Assembly: GCA_036567785.1 (NCBI GenBank)
Contig: DATCTV010000004.1
Location: 1 to 64,000 of the forward strand
Reading direction: 5' to 3'
Source: Desulfomonilia bacterium
GTDB taxonomy: Bacteria > Desulfobacterota > Desulfomonilia > UBA1062
DNA length: 64,000 nt
Part shown: in pieces, positions 63,430 to 64,000 of the stretch
Numbering within the stretch: position 1 is the first letter of the stretch
Layout: each line of letters opens with the position of its first letter
Program-made: the position numbers and the translations under genes
The notes under the pieces: model-generated
Databases searched by the model: none
Seen by the model: the letters and a program-made list of their open reading frames with translations, nothing else
Told to the model about the DNA's origin: nothing

Positions 63430-64000
63430 ATGACTGATAAATTCAAATGGGGAATTCTGGGTTGCGCTAATATAAGCAGGGCAATCTTTGACGCTATGAA
63501 GCTCACAAAAAACGGCGTCGTTCACGCCATTGCAAGCCGCGACATCAAAAAGGCCCAGGAATGGCAGCGGCTGTATGGAATTGAAAAAGCCTGCGGTTCA
63601 TATATTGAGCTTCTTGATTCAGGCGGTATCGATGCAATCTATATCCCTCTGCCCAACAGCATGCATGCCGAATGGTGTCTGAAGGCAATCGAAAGACGCA
63701 TTCCGGTCCTCTGCGAAAAGCCATTTGCCCTTAATGCAGAACAGGCTCTAACCGTCACCGAAGCATCAGCAGAATCGGGAATACCTGTCGCGGAAGCCTT
63801 TATGTACAGATTTCACCCATTGTATAAAAAAGTGCTCGACGCGGTTTCGCAGGGAAGGATTGGAAAACCATCAACCATCTTCAGCCGCTTTACATTCATG
63901 CTGGACGATCCTGAATCCATTTGCGCAAATCCCGGCCTTGGCGGAGGGGCCCTGATGGATGTCGGTTGCTACTGCGTCAACCTCTCGCGCCTCATTACAG
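63430..64000 (+). CDS. Gfo/Idh/MocA-family oxidoreductase (5' part, runs off the window)
   Basis: 190 codons are visible with no stop. The N-terminal dinucleotide fold reads W-G-I-L-G-C-A-N-I-S-R-A near residue 7, followed by the family motifs AIYIPLPNSMHAEW near 70, the catalytic lysine segment V-L-C-E-K-P-F-A near 94 and E-A-F-M-Y-R-F-H-P near 120, and G-G-G-A-L-M-D-V-G near 175. These NAD(P)-dependent enzymes oxidise or reduce sugars and related polyols. It starts 11 bp after the amidohydrolase gene, so it belongs to the same operon. The substrate is unknown. Confidence 0.85.
   Translation, partial: MTDKFKWGILGCANISRAIFDAMKLTKNGVVHAIASRDIKKAQEWQRLYGIEKACGSYIELLDSGGIDAIYIPLPNSMHAEWCLKAIERRIPVLCEKPFALNAEQALTVTEASAESGIPVAEAFMYRFHPLYKKVLDAVSQGRIGKPSTIFSRFTFMLDDPESICANPGLGGGALMDVGCYCVNLSRLIT

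Overview
This window reads as a moderate-GC chromosomal segment from a strictly anaerobic bacterium. The best fit is a Desulfobacterota/Deltaproteobacteria-type organism (sulfate reducer or syntroph); I infer this from gene content, not from any marker gene. The pointers are a complete Flx-Hdr electron-bifurcation operon, a corrinoid methyltransferase pair, a CoA-disulfide-reductase/rhodanese protein, a C_GCAxxG_C_C protein, a DUF362/NapH-type ferredoxin pair, several sigma-54 activators with matching -24/-12 promoters, and a selenocysteine-containing peroxiredoxin-like gene that ordinary ORF calling cuts short.

Layout. 0-1 kb is an accessory edge: the end of an IS3-family element has cut an abortive-infection-like gene, with a possible integron attC-like site and a small secreted beta-repeat protein next to it. 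1-3.5 kb is a leftward aldolase-sugar kinase operon. 3.6-11.9 kb is a nitrogen block: glnD, type III glutamine synthetase (glnN), type I glutamine synthetase (glnA) and a NifA-like activator; glnD, glnN and glnA each have a sigma-54-like promoter. 11.9-16.9 kb holds redox genes (selenoprotein, ybaK, iron-sulfur flavoprotein, NapH-like polyferredoxin, DUF362 protein) and a lipoprotein. 17-25.4 kb holds typA, plsB, a hybrid sensor kinase and a TetR regulator. 25.4-27.5 kb is groESL under a perfect CIRCE operator. 27.7-32.7 kb is a polyamine ABC transporter (potABCD) behind a DRG-like GTPase. 33.1-33.3 kb carries tRNA-Gln and tRNA-Glu, followed by an AT-richer patch with a lipoprotein and a C-terminally broken phospholipase C-like gene.

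34.9-41.7 kb is a self-contained regulatory unit: a leftward operon (MBL-fold protein, C_GCAxxG_C_C protein, CoA-disulfide reductase-rhodanese) with a sigma-54 promoter, and a divergent large TPR-GAF-AAA+ sigma-54 activator. 41.7-43.5 kb is a corrinoid protein with a UroD-type methyltransferase. 43.8-47.6 kb holds an unknown gene directly behind a consensus sigma-54 promoter, then a two-gene unit pairing an uncharacterised protein with a PfkB kinase-HAD phosphatase fusion.

47.8-57.1 kb is the Flx-Hdr operon, led by an unusually large HdrA that carries a GltD-like module inside the first of two HdrA units. 57.4-64 kb, running off the window, is a tight seven-gene operon (class IV aminotransferase, alanine racemase, CapA, MurI-like racemase, Ddl-like ATP-grasp ligase, N-formylglutamate amidohydrolase-like protein, Gfo/Idh/MocA oxidoreductase). 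It looks like a dedicated D-amino-acid pathway of unknown product.

The strongest candidates for something new are the UxxC peroxiredoxin-like selenoprotein, the D-amino-acid operon, the sigma-54-controlled units at 37-41.7 kb and 43.8 kb, and the kinase-phosphatase fusion unit.
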